Positions 25,428 through 35,888 of a stretch of DNA of 64,000 bases are shown one piece after another. Origin of the DNA: Carettochelys insculpta (taxonomy: Eukaryota > Chordata > Testudines > Carettochelyidae). The first letter of the stretch is position 1; every line of letters begins with the position of its first letter. Below the pieces are notes generated by a model. That model was not told the origin of the DNA, searched no databases, and worked only from the letters and a program-made list of their open reading frames with translations. Made by a program: the position numbers and the translations under genes. The stretch covers positions 3,298,001 through 3,362,000 of the forward strand of contig NC_134138.1 in NCBI RefSeq assembly GCF_033958435.1. The letters are read 5' to 3'.

Positions 25428-25934
25428 TGTGAGGGGGTCCCCAAGCTCTGCCCCCGGCCGCAGGCAGGAGTGTGATGGGGTTCAGGGTCCCCAAGCGCTG
25501 ACCCCCAGCTGCAGGCAGGAGTGTAATGGGTTCAGGGGTCCCCAAGCTCTGCACCCCAGCCACAGGCAGGAGTGTGATGGGCTTCAGGGGTCCCCAAGCT
25601 CTGCCCCCCCGCTGCAGGCAGGAGTGTGATGGGCTTCAGGGGTCCCCAAGCGCTGCCCCCCAGCCGCAGGCAGGAGGGTGAGGGGTTCAGGGGTCCCCAA
25701 GCGCTGCCCCCCAGCCGCAGGCAGGAGGGTGAGTGGTTCAGGGGTCCCCAAGCTCTGCACCCCAGCCAGAGGCAGGAGTGTGATGGGCTTCAGGGGTCCC
25801 CAAGCTCTGCCCCCCAGCCACAGGCAGGAGTGTGATGGGCTTCAGGGGTCCCCAAGCTCTGGCCCCCCCCGCTGCAGGCAGGAGTGTGATGGGTTCAGGG
25901 GTCCCCAAGCTCTGCCCCCCGGCCGCAGGCAGGA
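25428..25934. repeat. 52-bp minisatellite inside an LTR
   Basis: About 9.6 copies of a unit near 52 bp (GTGTGATGGGCTTCAGGGGT, CCCCAAGCTCTG, then CAGGCAGGAG). The CAGGCAGGAG marker recurs at intervals of 49-53 bases. The unit equals the terminal segment of the LTR family. Confidence 0.92.
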
Positions 25935-26268
25935 GTGACTCAACAGGTGGAATGGGCATTTTGTGTCGCCAGAAGCCCAGCTCAGCACAGCGGGGTCCAT
26001 GCAGCCGGCAGAGACAGTCATTCCAGCCGATCCTGGGGAGAGGAGCCCTCCACACCAGGGCCTCAGTTCCCCCTTTGTTCCTCTCCTCCAGTCCAGGCTA
26101 ACTGCCCCCCACTAACTGCCGTGTCTAATTCACACCCAGCCAGGCTCCTCCCTGGCTGTGGTCGGCCCAGGATGTTACCTGGCAGCTTAGGCTACAGCCG
26201 CAGGGGTCATCCCCGGCCCGTGGGAGCTGCTGGGCCTGTCACTCACACATCCACCCCCCCACAGCACA
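25428..26268 (-). mobile_element. Gypsy-type LTR expanded by a 52-bp minisatellite
   Basis: The + strand starts TGTGAGGGGGTCCCCAAGC and ends CCACAGCACA. The body from 25935 on (AGCCGGCAGAGACAGTCATT, then CTAACTGCCCCCCACTAACT) matches the other LTRs of this family in reverse. It is 841 bp instead of about 400 because its end has been multiplied. A purine-rich tract (AAGGGGGGAGCGA on the minus strand, about 26269-26282) directly precedes the LTR, as expected for a 3' LTR. Confidence 0.8.
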
Positions 26269-27690
26269 TCGCTCCCCCCTTCCAGACCAAGCTGAGCAGG
26301 GTCACTCAGCCAGGGAGCTGGGGAAGTTTGGGCCCTGCGCCCTGGGGTTAAACATCAATTGAGCCAGCAGCGCTCCCCTTCGCTGGGGCCTGCCTCCCTG
26401 ACGTCCTGCAGGAGCTGATCCACCTTGTCTGGTGGCTGGACGACATTGGGGGCCAGGCCAGCCCAGCTCCCCCCGCGGTCACACCAGCCCCTCCTCTTCC
26501 CTTGGGCTCTGCCCAGGGGCTCCCTAGGCAGGCCCATGAGCTCTGCAAGCCGTTCCCGGAAAGCCAGGATGTCCTCCACCCCCCACTGTCCACCCAGGGG
26601 AGCCCCCCCAACTCTCTCAGCAAGCCCAGGGGTTCCCTCCCCCTTCTGCACCACAGCTTAGGTGGGGGGGAAGCTGGTGGGCCCTTGGGGTCCCTGGGTG
26701 CAAACAGCAGGTGGGACAAGTGCTCCTCACAGTCCTGAGATGCCGGAGGCCTTTATGCAGCGGCACCCCTTCTCCATATCCCAAGGAACCTTCCCAGCAG
26801 CCCGTGGGGCCGGGACTAATGCCCCAAGGCCCAGGCAAGCCAGATCCCTGGTTTCCCCCACCTGCACCGGAGCAGGGTGGACATGAAGTCAGCCCCTTGG
26901 TTGCTGAGGACCTCCTGGGGGGACCCAACCCTGCTGGAAATGGCCAGCAGAAAGTCTGCTGCCGTGTCCACCTTGGGAGGGCAGAGTCAGGCCCCACCTG
27001 GGTGTATTTCTTCCCCAGCTGGGTTGCCTTGCCAGTGGGCCCCACTGTATCTATCGCTACCTTCTGGGAGGGCTCCTCGGGTGGGCAGATGCCTCAGGGC
27101 AGCTTTCCCCAGCCCCTGGCAGGAGCTGCAGGTCTGGCAGTCCCACTGCACGCCCGCAAATGTCCCTGGCCAATGAAAGGTCTGAAGCAGCCTCAACAGG
27201 GGGTGCCTTGGGCGATACCTTTGGGGAACCAGCAGCAGCTGCTGCTGGACACCCCGCCCCCCCCGATTCTCCTTTCTCCAGGACTCTCCTTCATGCTCAG
27301 CCCAGCTGTCCGTGAAGTCATCTGCCAGCTCCTCCGCGCTGAGAGAGTCCTCTGGCCGCGCTGTGAGAGTCCTCTGGCTGAGACACACTCCATGGAACCG
27401 TTCCAGGACACATGGACCATCAGCTTAACCAGGTCCTCTACAGTCTGGGCTCTCATCCCACACACCCCCTTGCCGTAGTTCTGTGGCAGACGGGAGGCCA
27501 GGTCTGCACAGGTCTCCTCCGGCCCCTTCTGTGCCTCCTGGAACAACTTCTTGTACATCTCGGGGCTCAGCATGAATTTATGCAGCAGGGCCTGTTTGTA
27601 GTGCTCAGGCTGCAGCCCCTCCAGCACCTCTGAGCCAGCCGGGGGTGAGCTTCTGGAGCCATTCCACTGAGGGTACCTGGTTCAACTTGC
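26269..27690 (-). pseudogene. Ty3/Gypsy internal fragment: gag joined to integrase
   Basis: Read on the minus strand. 27627-27300 codes a gag capsid-like segment (QPEHYKQALLHKFMLSPEMY, KGPEETCADLASRL, VEDLVKLMV, and after a shift LSAEELADDFTDSWA) of the SCAN-related type found in Gmr1/Gypsy elements. 27230-27100 codes an integrase HHCC-type finger (LLRLLQTFHWPGTFAGVQWD, then CQTCSSCQ). About 26910-26870 reads SPQEVLSNQGADFMSTLL, the integrase core Asp region. Protease and reverse transcriptase are absent and frames are broken, so it is an internally deleted remnant. No 5' LTR was found beyond 27690. Confidence 0.75.
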
Positions 27691-27889
27691 ACGTTCACTC
27701 AAAGGAGGTAAGAAACCCACCCAGGTCCCCCCCCATCCTTATGCTGGGCCAGCACGTGCATCTCTAAGTGACCCCCAGTCCCAGGCCTCCTGGCCCTCTC
27801 GCTGCTCACTGCCTCTGGGCTTCTCAGCTCCCCCAAGGCCCGCTCATGCTGCCGCTCTCTCATCATAGAGCTCAACCCAAAGATTCTCA

Positions 27890-28215
27890 ACTGGCTTTTA
27901 TCCCTCCATATACTGGAGCTCTGAGCCATCATGCTGCTCCCACACATGGAGCTCAACGCCTCCTCCTTTTCCCCCCAGCCTGTCCTTCCTGAGCAGTTTA
28001 TACCTTTCCATGACCCTGCTCCAGTTATGTGAGTCATCCCACCACGTCTCCGTTCTTCCAGTCACCTCATACTCCTTTGACTCTGCCAGGGCCTCTAATT
28101 TCTCCTGTTTGTTTCCCAGGCTTCTCGCATTCCTGTACAAACACCTGAGACAATTTGCTGATTGGCCGACTTTCTCCTTTCGAACGAGTGGTCGTCCTTT
28201 GTTATTCCTCCTTCC
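27890..28215 (-). pseudogene. CR1 ORF2 endonuclease fragment
   Basis: The minus-strand frame reads CLYRNARSLGNKQEKLEALA, TGRTETWWDDSHNWSRVMER and YKLLRKDRLGGKGGGVELHV, the N-terminal apurinic-type endonuclease of CR1 ORF2. The fragment has no reverse-transcriptase part. 27691-27889 holds nothing recognised. Confidence 0.88.
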
Positions 28216-28332
28216 TTCCCCACTTACCTCAGGGCTTGTGTCACCGTCCCCGAACAAAGCTGTTGGCTGTAAGGGGGAAGGTGTGGGCCCCAGGGGGCTC
28301 TGTGGGGGGCTGTGTACCTCAAGGGGCTCTGC

Positions 28333-28535
28333 TGGGTGTCCTGGCAGGGAGGGACGCATCTGTCCTGCGTAGCTCTCTCCCCACCAGACCAACCAGCAGG
28401 GCCAGTCTGTTCTCTAGAGCACAAAGGGCCGCTGGATTTTCACAACTGTTTTCAAAGCAGCCAGCCAGCTTGGCCTTGAGAAGGCTGCGTATCAGAGAAA
28501 GCAGGTCCCACCTCTCCAACACCCTGGCACCCATG
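28333..28535 (-). repeat. Repeat R1, inverted partner of 55.14 kb
   Basis: Reverse complement of 55141-55348 with occasional mismatches (for example AACAGACTGGCCCTGCTGGT is shared). No coding capacity is evident. It may be a 5' CR1 or LTR fragment. Confidence 0.75.
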
Positions 28536-28830
28536 CCAGGAAACACAGAGAGTGGCCACAAGACCGAGAACAACATTTATGGGACCTTGTCCCCCCCAAG
28601 AGAGCACCATGAGCCAGCTCCAATACTTTACAGAAAAGGCAAAACTCACATGTACAAATCCCCCAGCCCTCCTCTTGAGCCATTTCAAACCACAGAAAAC
28701 AGCAATACCTGTAAAATGCTCAGTGGAGTCTGATACTCACAGAGCTTCGAGCTAATAAACAAACCTCCATTGCAACTGCTTCTGAAAAGTAAAACAGGTT
28801 CTCGTACAGAACCAGACTCACCCACAATTC

Positions 28831-29235
28831 GGCCGTGTCTACACGTGCCCCAAACTTCGAAATGGCCACGCAAATGGCCATTTTGAAGTTTACTAACGAA
28901 GCACTGAAATGCAAACGCAGCGCTTCGTTAGCGTGCGGGCGGCGGCGGCGCCTCCAAATTAACGTGCCTTGCAGCCCGCGGCGCGTCCCGACAGGGCTCC
29001 TATCCGCAAGGACCCCGCCCGCTTCAAAGTCCCATTATTCGCATCAAGTTTGGAAAAGGAGCCCCAAGCCCCGCCTGGCCGCGCCGCGCGGCAGTAAGGC
29101 ACGTTAATTTCCAAGCACTGCTGAACCCCACACGCTAACGAGACACTGAACAGCCATTTCAGCGCTTAACCAGTAAACCTCGAAATAACCATTTGCAGGC
29201 TCATTTTAAAGTTTGGGGCACGTGCAGACGTAGCC
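28831..29235. mobile_element. MITE-a foldback copy
   Basis: The left end GGCCGTGTCTACACGTGCCC and the right end GGGGCACGTGCAGACGTAGCC are inverted repeats. The arms carry CTTCGAAATGGCCACGCAAA and TAACGAAGCACTGAAATGCA with their complements. Flanks TTC and TTT may be a decayed 3-bp duplication. Its centre is more diverged than in the copy at 50353. Confidence 0.8.
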
Positions 29236-29269
29236 TTTTTTTTATTTATTGAAGCCCGAAGACCAAGTT

Positions 29270-29800
29270 AGCTTCTATTGCATTACTTGGTCTCCAAGCT
29301 TGTTTAGCTGTTCGGCAGCCTGGAGACAGGGCTCAATTCCTCAACACTCCAGCTCATGGCAACCAAAAATTCACTCAACTTGAGGCTGCGTGAATCAGGA
29401 ATCGACCGTACATGGCTTGGCCAACAGACGTTTTAGCATATAGGCGTCTTCCTCAGCCTGGGACAGAGTTTGGGGGTTGACTTGTTGATATGTGTGTGTA
29501 AGGAATGTGCCAGCAGGAGCTCAGGACTGGGAAAGGCTTTAGGGCCTGTGTGCTTCAGAGCTTATTTGCATGAAAATCTAAATAGATGCATATGTAATAC
29601 CCTCTCAACAAAGTCTGATGGGAGCAGGTGAAGCTGTGAGGTTTCATCTCTTGTCATGAGCATGTTCTTGTAAAGTCACAATTTATGCTATGATGCATGT
29701 AAGAAATGTGGGTTCTCACCCATGCTTGAAGTTGTTGTGGACTCTAGGGTAGTCACCGTTACTGGTAAAGGTATGGGTTGCACAGGGATCCCTGGGGGGT
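29270..29800 (+). repeat. Repeat Y, copy 1
   Basis: About 530 bp of non-coding sequence (CAACAGACGTTTTAGCATAT, TTGACTTGTTGATATGTGTG, AATGTGGGTTCTCACCCATG). It is closely repeated at 41405-42010 and, inverted, at 46888-47385. Class unknown. Confidence 0.85.
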
Positions 29801-29964
29801 GGCCATCCGTGAAGCTTACTGTTTGCTAGTTTTTACTCTAGCAAAATAAAAACTACTCAGGGGGTGGTTGTTTGAGTTTTAACCATGTAGTTTCTTAGAT
29901 GTTAATCTCTTAGGCACAGCTTTTTTGGGGAAAAAAAATCTGTGTAGTTTTAAGTCACTTTAAA

Positions 29965-31387
29965 GGCTACGTCTACACTTGCACCCAACTTCGAAATGGC
30001 TTATTTTGATGTTGTGACATCGAAATAGGCTATTTTGATGAATAATGTCTACACGGCTGCGTCTACACGTGCACGCTACTTCGAAGTAGCGGCAGTAACT
30101 TCGAAATAGCGCCCGTCACGTCTACACGTGTGGGGCGCTATTTCGAAGTTGAAATCGACGTTAGGCGGCGAGACGTCGAAGTCGCTAACCCCATGAGCGG
30201 ATGGGAATAGCGCCCTACTTCGACGTTCAACATCGAAGTAGGGACGTGTAGACGATCCGCGTCCCGCAACATCGAAATAGCGGGGTCCTCCATGGCGGCC
30301 ATCAGCTGTGGGGTTGAGAGATACTCTCTCTCCAGCCCTTGCGGGGCTCTGTGGTCACCGTGGGCAGCAGCCCTTAGCCCAGGGCTTCTGGCTGCTGCTG
30401 CTGCAGCTGGGGGTCCGTGCTGCATATACAGGGTCTGCAACTAGTTGTTGGCTCTGTGTATCTTGCACTGTTTAATGAAAGTGTGTCTGGGAGGGGCCCT
30501 TTAAGGGAGCGGCTTGCTGTTGAGTCCGCCCCGTGACCCTGTCTGCAGCTGTGCCTGGCTCCCTTATTTCGATGTGTGCTACTTTGCCGTGTAGACGTTC
30601 CCTCGCTGCGCCTATTTCGATGTTGGGCTGAGCAACATCGAAGTTGAACATCGACGTTGCCAGCCCTGGAGGACGTGTAGACGTTATTCATCGAAATAGT
30701 CTATTTCGATGTCGCAACATCGAAATAAGCTACTTCGATGTAGGGTGCACGTGTAGACGTAGCCCACGTCTTCCAGGGCTGGCAACGTCGATGTTCAACT
30801 TCGACGTTGCTCAGCCCAACATCAAAATAGGCACAGCGAGGGAACGTCTACACGGCAAAGTAGCACACATCGAAATAAGGGAGCCAGGCACAGCTGCAGA
30901 CAGGGTCACGGGGCGGACTCAACAGCAAGCCGCTCCCTTAAAGGGCCCCTCCCAGACACACTTTCATTAAACAGTGCAAGATACACAGAGCCAACAACTA
31001 GTTGCAGACCCTGTATATGCAGCATGGACCCCCAGCTGCAGCAGCAGCAGCCAGAAGCCCTGGGCTAAGGGCTGCTGCCCACGGTGACCACAGAGCCCCG
31101 CAAGGGCTGGAGAGAGAGTATCTCTCAACCCCCCAGCTGATGGCCGCCATGGAGGACCCCGCTATTTTGATGTTGCGGGACGCGGATCGTCTACACGTCC
31201 CTACTTCGATGTTGAACGTCGAAGTAGGGCGCTATTTCCATCCCCTCATGGGGTTAGCGACTTCGACGTCTCGCCGCCTAACGTCGATTTCAACTTCGAA
31301 ATAGCGCCCCACACGTGTAGACGTGACGGGCGCTATTTCGAAGTTACTGCCGCTACTTCGAAGTAGCGTGCACGTGTAGACGCAGCC
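29965..31387 (-). mobile_element. T element copy T2, interrupted by T1
   Basis: 29965-30054 plus 30765-31387 together make one T element in reverse orientation. Joining 30054 to 30768 gives the order seen without interruption at about 54359-54385. The outer ends are GGCTACGTCTACACTTGC and CACGTGTAGACGCAGCC. No clear outer target duplication was found. The retained 3' half includes the conserved small ORF (31002-31304, +). Confidence 0.85.
30055..30764 (+). mobile_element. T element copy T1 nested in T2
   Basis: A complete 710-bp element running from GGCTGCGTCTACACGTGCAC to GTGCACGTGTAGACGTAGCC. The 3-bp duplication CAC at 30052-30054 and 30765-30767 marks the insertion. Because T1 and T2 are opposite in orientation, 30055-31387 folds as a near-perfect 1.3-kb palindrome with a loop of about 88 bases. 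The interior repeats ACGTGTAGACG-type boxes and TTTCGAAGTT motifs, and holds the small conserved frame (30440-30138, minus). Confidence 0.9.
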
Positions 31388-31556
31388 TTTTTTTCTTTTT
31401 GGTTGTGAGTTTTTAAAATATGTGGGGTTTCTTCAGAAACCAGTTTTATTAAAACCAGCTGAAAAACTCAACTTACAAGAAAAAAAAAAAGGCAACACAC
31501 ATTTTAAAGGTTCCTTAGTAAGCTTCCAAGTGGCTAGTGCATGTAATATTTGGTAG

Positions 31557-33211
31557 AAAAATTATGTGTGAACAAATAGCAAAAAGGCTGTCTGTTGTGT
31601 GTGGCTGACTGGGTTTGCTGTGCTAATGGGAACAGATCAGACCTGCTTCAGGGTTATGGACTGAGATTTGGGCTGTGGTGGGAATGTAACACATGAGCCT
31701 ACACGGGAAGGTTGCCTGGTTCCCTCTCTCAAACTGAAGTCAAATGAGGCCCAGTTAGGACTGGCAAGAGGACTGGGAAGGAGCGGGGGCAGCAAAAGCA
31801 ACAGTCAAAGGTAAAGAAAATCCTGGCCGTGGCCAGAACGCATTCTCTCCCATGACCCCTCCCCCGTGGGATACCAAGGAGGTGGGATGAAGCCTTCTGT
31901 CTCAGGACCCACACAAGTGGTTGGTGACTATAAGGGATGTGGTTAAGGGCACACACTGCAGGTCTAGCGAGGCCTAATCAGAGGGGGTGTCAGGGAATGG
32001 GGCCAGCGCGGTGTTCTGCAGTGTCTGAGCTGGGAGGCGACACAGCATGAAAGCTCTGCGGTGTCAGGCTGGCAGAGGAACCCTGGGGAGCAGATTTGGC
32101 CAGGTTGCAGAGCTAGGGGGGCACTTGCTTGGAACTAACTTACCTCAGGCTTCTGATCTCCTGATTTCCGCTTCTGTCATGACAGCTGGGGGAGGGATAA
32201 AGGGAAAGCCTTCTAACACTGCCTTGCTGGAAACCAGAGCCACCTCCCCACTTCCACCCCCAGCCACTGGGCTCACACACCTCTAGCTTGGAGGCAGAGC
32301 TGGGCCCTGCCTGTTCACATTGTCCAAATGCCCACCAGCTAAACGGGGAGCCCAGGGGGTTTGCCCTTTGGATGAAGAATGCTTGAGAACAGGGGCAGCA
32401 GCTCAGGTTTGTTCAGCTTTTGCAAAGATCTTTGCAAAGCTGTCAGCAACCGGCTGCGGCAGCTGGTTTTCCAGCAAACAGGTCCGGGGCGGGGAGGAGG
32501 GGGACAGATCCCAGGCCAGGCTGTGCTACAGTCAGGTACCTCTGTTTAAACAGTCTGCAACAAGCGAGTTAACATTAGAACACAACCAGGTTTTAGAGTT
32601 ACCGGCCATTGAGCTGAATGGAGCCACTCAACATGGTCATTTCCGACTCCCTGCCGAAAGGCTGCATCAGACAGTGCTGCGCAGGGGCACGGCTGGGGGG
32701 ATGCTGCTTCCCAGAACATCGGCACACCAAATGAAGCATTATTTGGACTCTGTCAGTGCTTGGGACACCCGCACCCCATTGGCCCATGTTGGGAAGGCCT
32801 TTGGGATTGACGACGATTTGCGTACAGGCACAGCCGTCTCCCTGAGGCCGGTAGGGGGGCTCCTTCGGAAACGTATGGAGACTGGAGGGCAAAGCTGTGG
32901 CTGTGTCTAATTTTAGGGGAGGGAAAATGAGGGAAAATGTAATGGCACATTCAGACCTTGGCAGGGGTGTGTAGCTAAACTCTTCCCACATGGTGCCCCT
33001 GATTCTTGGCGTACTGAGTGTGGACGTATGGATTCCCTTCCCTCCGCCCCACAGTTGGCTTGAAGTCAGTTACTGTGACAGCAGCTGCTGATCCCTGTAA
33101 ACTCGGATCGGTTCTCTAGGGCACACTCTGAGCAGCAGGCTGGGCGGTAAAGCAGCCCATGCGTCACCTCCAGCTTGCCCGTCTGCAAGATCCTTAACCT
33201 CGGCTTCTTTG
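31557..33211 (+). repeat. Repeat X, copy L (full length)
   Basis: About 1.65 kb, moderately GC-rich. It has a TATAAGG motif (31929) and small open frames with no known domain. It is repeated at 43698-44517 (first half only) and inverted at 44699-46390 (full). It lies between Y and the Penelope-like copy A in the same order each time, which suggests that Y, X and the spacer are parts of one larger repeat. Confidence 0.85.
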
Positions 33212-33212
33212 G

Positions 33213-34960
33213 GACAGAGAGAGCCGTGTTAGTCTGTATTGTAGCAAACCAAAACAGCAGTCTGTTAGCGCTTTAAAGACTAGCAAAATAATTTATTCAG
33301 TGATGAGCTTTCATGGGACAGACCCACTTCTTCAGATCATAGCCAGACCAGAACAGACACAATATATAAAGCACAGAGGTCCACAAATCGTCATCAAGGT
33401 TGGCAAGTCAGAAGAGCAGAGGGCTGGCAGGGCTGGGGTGGGGGGAGTTAAGAGTTAGATAAAACAAGAAAGCACTTAAAAGGTAAAAGAATCCTTATAA
33501 TGGGGCAGGTAGTTGCTGTCCATCTTCAAACCACATGTTAATGTGTCAAATTTGAATACGAATGTTAGTTCTGAGCATTCCCTCTGTAGACGGCCGTTAA
33601 AGTCCCTTTTCAGTAGCACACAAGCTCTCAGGTCTTTAACAGAATGGCCCGCTCCAGTAAAGTGCGGGCTGAGAGCTTGGGGTATTTGGAGTTTTTTAAT
33701 GTCTGCTCTATGTCCGTTCATTCTTTGTCGAAGAGCGTTTGTGGTCTGTCCGATATACGTGGTGTGTGAGCATTGTAGAGGGGGTCAGAGGCTCAACACA
33801 TTCCACATGCGCTGCCTTAGGCGCATACTCGGTATCTCATGGCAGGACAAGGTCCCCAATAGCGCAGCGCTTGAGAGGGCAGGCGCCGCCTCCATGGTCA
33901 CCCTTCTCAAACAGAGGCGTATGCGCTGGCTGGGCCATGTCTCACGCATGACGGATGGCTGAATACCGAAGGACCTCCTCTTCGGCGAGCTGGCGTCTGG
34001 AAAGAGGCCGAAAGGGCGACCTAAATTGCTGTACAAGGACGCGTGCAAGCGTGACCTCAGCGCTCTCTCTATCAGCGTCAACACTTGATCCTGTACTTAA
34101 TGTGGTTAGGTCCAGAGATGAAATCTCCAGCACAGATATGTGGGCAAAGCTGGCAACAGGGCTTGTTACAAGGAAAAGTTCCAGGATTAGTATTTTGGTG
34201 GTACAGCCTATGATTGGTAGAGAGAAGCCTGATAAGGTTGGGAGGTCGTCTGTAGGAGAGAACAGGCCTGTCACCGAGGTCCTTCTGGAGTGTGGCATCA
34301 TGATTAAGGATAGGTTGTAGGTCTTTAATAATTCGTTGCAGTGGTTTGAGTTGGGGGCTGTAGGTGATGACCAGTGGTGTTCTGTTCTTGGCTTTTTTGG
34401 ACCTATCTTGGGGTAGTTGGTTTCTGGGTATTCATCTAGCCCTGCTGATTTGTTCTTTTTTTTTTTTTATTTAACCTGGTGGGTAATTCAGGTTTATGAA
34501 TGTTTGGTAGAGATCTTACAAAACAAAGCAGCCGAAATGCAGCACTTTAAAGACTACCCAAAAGATTTATTCGGTGATGAGCTTTCGTGGGACAGACCCA
34601 CTTCTTCGGATCAATGGTAGAGATCTTGTAGTTTTCAGCCTCTGTCACTAGGATCAGAGTAGATGCGATAGTATCTCAGGGCTTGACTAGAAATGATGGA
34701 TTGTGTTGTGTGTGCAGGATGGAAGCTAGAAGCATGTAGGTAAGTCTAGCGATCAGTGGGTTTCCGGTAGGGTGTGGTACCGATCAGGCCATCCTTGATT
34801 TGTACTGTAGTGTCCAGGAAAGGTATCTCTTGTGTGGAGTGGTCAAGGCATAAGTTGATGGTGGGGTGCAGATTGTTAGAGTCTCTGTGGAATTCTCCTA
34901 GAGTCTCTATACCAGGGGTCCAAATTAGAAAGACGTCATCCATGTTTGGTTAGTACAGGA
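33213..34960 (-). pseudogene. Penelope-like element copy A (RT C-terminal half, GIY-YIG endonuclease)
   Basis: Read right to left. 34943-34746 codes the reverse-transcriptase catalytic region (MDDVFLIWTPGIETLGEFHR, NNLHPTINLC, IPFLDTTVQIKDGLI, YRKPTD) ending in a stop. 34480-34090 codes the Penelope linker (CCQLCPHICAGDFIS, a Cys-rich finger). 33781-33476 codes a GIY-YIG endonuclease (TTYIGQTTNALRQRMNGHRA). The 3' tail 33475-33213 has GAAGAAGTGGGTCTGTCCCA, TGAATAAATTATTTTGCTAG and a final ACACGGCTCTCTCTGTCC. The N-terminal half is missing. A LINE piece (33781-34084) and a 3'-tail insertion (about 34500-34620) interrupt it. Confidence 0.9.
33781..34084 (+). pseudogene. Non-LTR retrotransposon C-terminal fragment inside Penelope copy A
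   Basis: Codes LNTFHMRCLRRILGISWQDK and LLKQRRMRWLGHVSRMTDG, the C-terminal tail common to a vertebrate LINE ORF2 group. It is the same insertion as in copy B (50810-51392), but a deletion has removed its end along with about 20 codons of the Penelope frame. Confidence 0.85.
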
Positions 34961-34984
34961 GGAGTCATAGGGGACAAGAGCATC

Positions 34985-35888
34985 TTTGGGAGAGGCAGTG
35001 ACACTGCTGTGCTCCCAGGAGTGGCTCCCTTTCCCAGCAGAAAATGCAACACAATCAACACAGGTAGGACTTGAATCCACAACTCTGCAATCCTCCATTA
35101 GGCTACTGGGTCTGTCTGTAGATTACAGGTTTTTTGCTTCTGAGTGTGATGAAGGCTACTGAGCTGCCGCCCCTAAATTTTCTGCCAGTGCGGGGGTCAG
35201 GAAGGAATTTCTCACTTCCAGACGTTGGCAGCCAAGTGCCTGATTAGGCTCAAGTGGGACCTTTCTTAGAAGCAGCTGGTGTTTGCCACTGGCCCAGAAA
35301 GGCTCCCACCAACCATCCCATGCTTGGAAAGCAAATCCCTGCAAGGGAAAGGACTAGAGTGTGTTGGCAGGTGAAATAGGACGGGGTTTCTGGGCACAGC
35401 AAGAGAACGCAATCCAGGGAAACTTTGCTCAAAATCCAGGCTGCTTACAGCCTCAGGCTGCGATTTCCTTCTCACTAAGGCAAATCCAACCAGCCACCAC
35501 AGCACCTCTGCCACCCCACTGGCCAGCCAGAGCCACATCAGCAAACCCCCAGACTTCCCAGCTGCTCTACCAGCCCAGACCAACAACCCCCAAATTAAGG
35601 TGAGAGGCTCTTGAGCCTATTTCACCAAACTCCACACAGATTGTTTCAGGTCCCAAAGGGCCCAGCCCCAGCCCCTGGTCAATATATACTTGGGTTTTAC
35701 CCAACACAACACGCTCAGCAATTCTTTAGATCCAATATCTAAAGATTTATTAACAAAAAAGAAAGAACAGGGTTAGAGAGAAGAATTGTTAAAGTAAAAC
35801 TTTACATGCTTCAGTCATAACTTCCGACGCAGCCAGCGATGTTATTTGCTGATTCTTGAAAGTCTCTGAAAGTTCATTTCATGTTACA
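34985..35888 (-). repeat. Repeat Z, copy A
   Basis: Reverse complement of 48490-49425. It contains a TTAATAAATC polyA-like signal (minus strand, about 35748) and a tRNA-like stretch (35055-35118). Its outer edge matches the end of a T element in copy B. It may be an LTR-type remnant. A weaker relative lies at 36680-36760. Confidence 0.8.

Noticed and set aside
25428..25934. Regular repeats that might be a CRISPR array
   Set aside because: Units are adjacent without spacers, derive from an LTR end, and the DNA is vertebrate.
29965..31387. Target duplication for outer T2
   Set aside because: Left flank AAA and right flank TTT do not match as a direct repeat.
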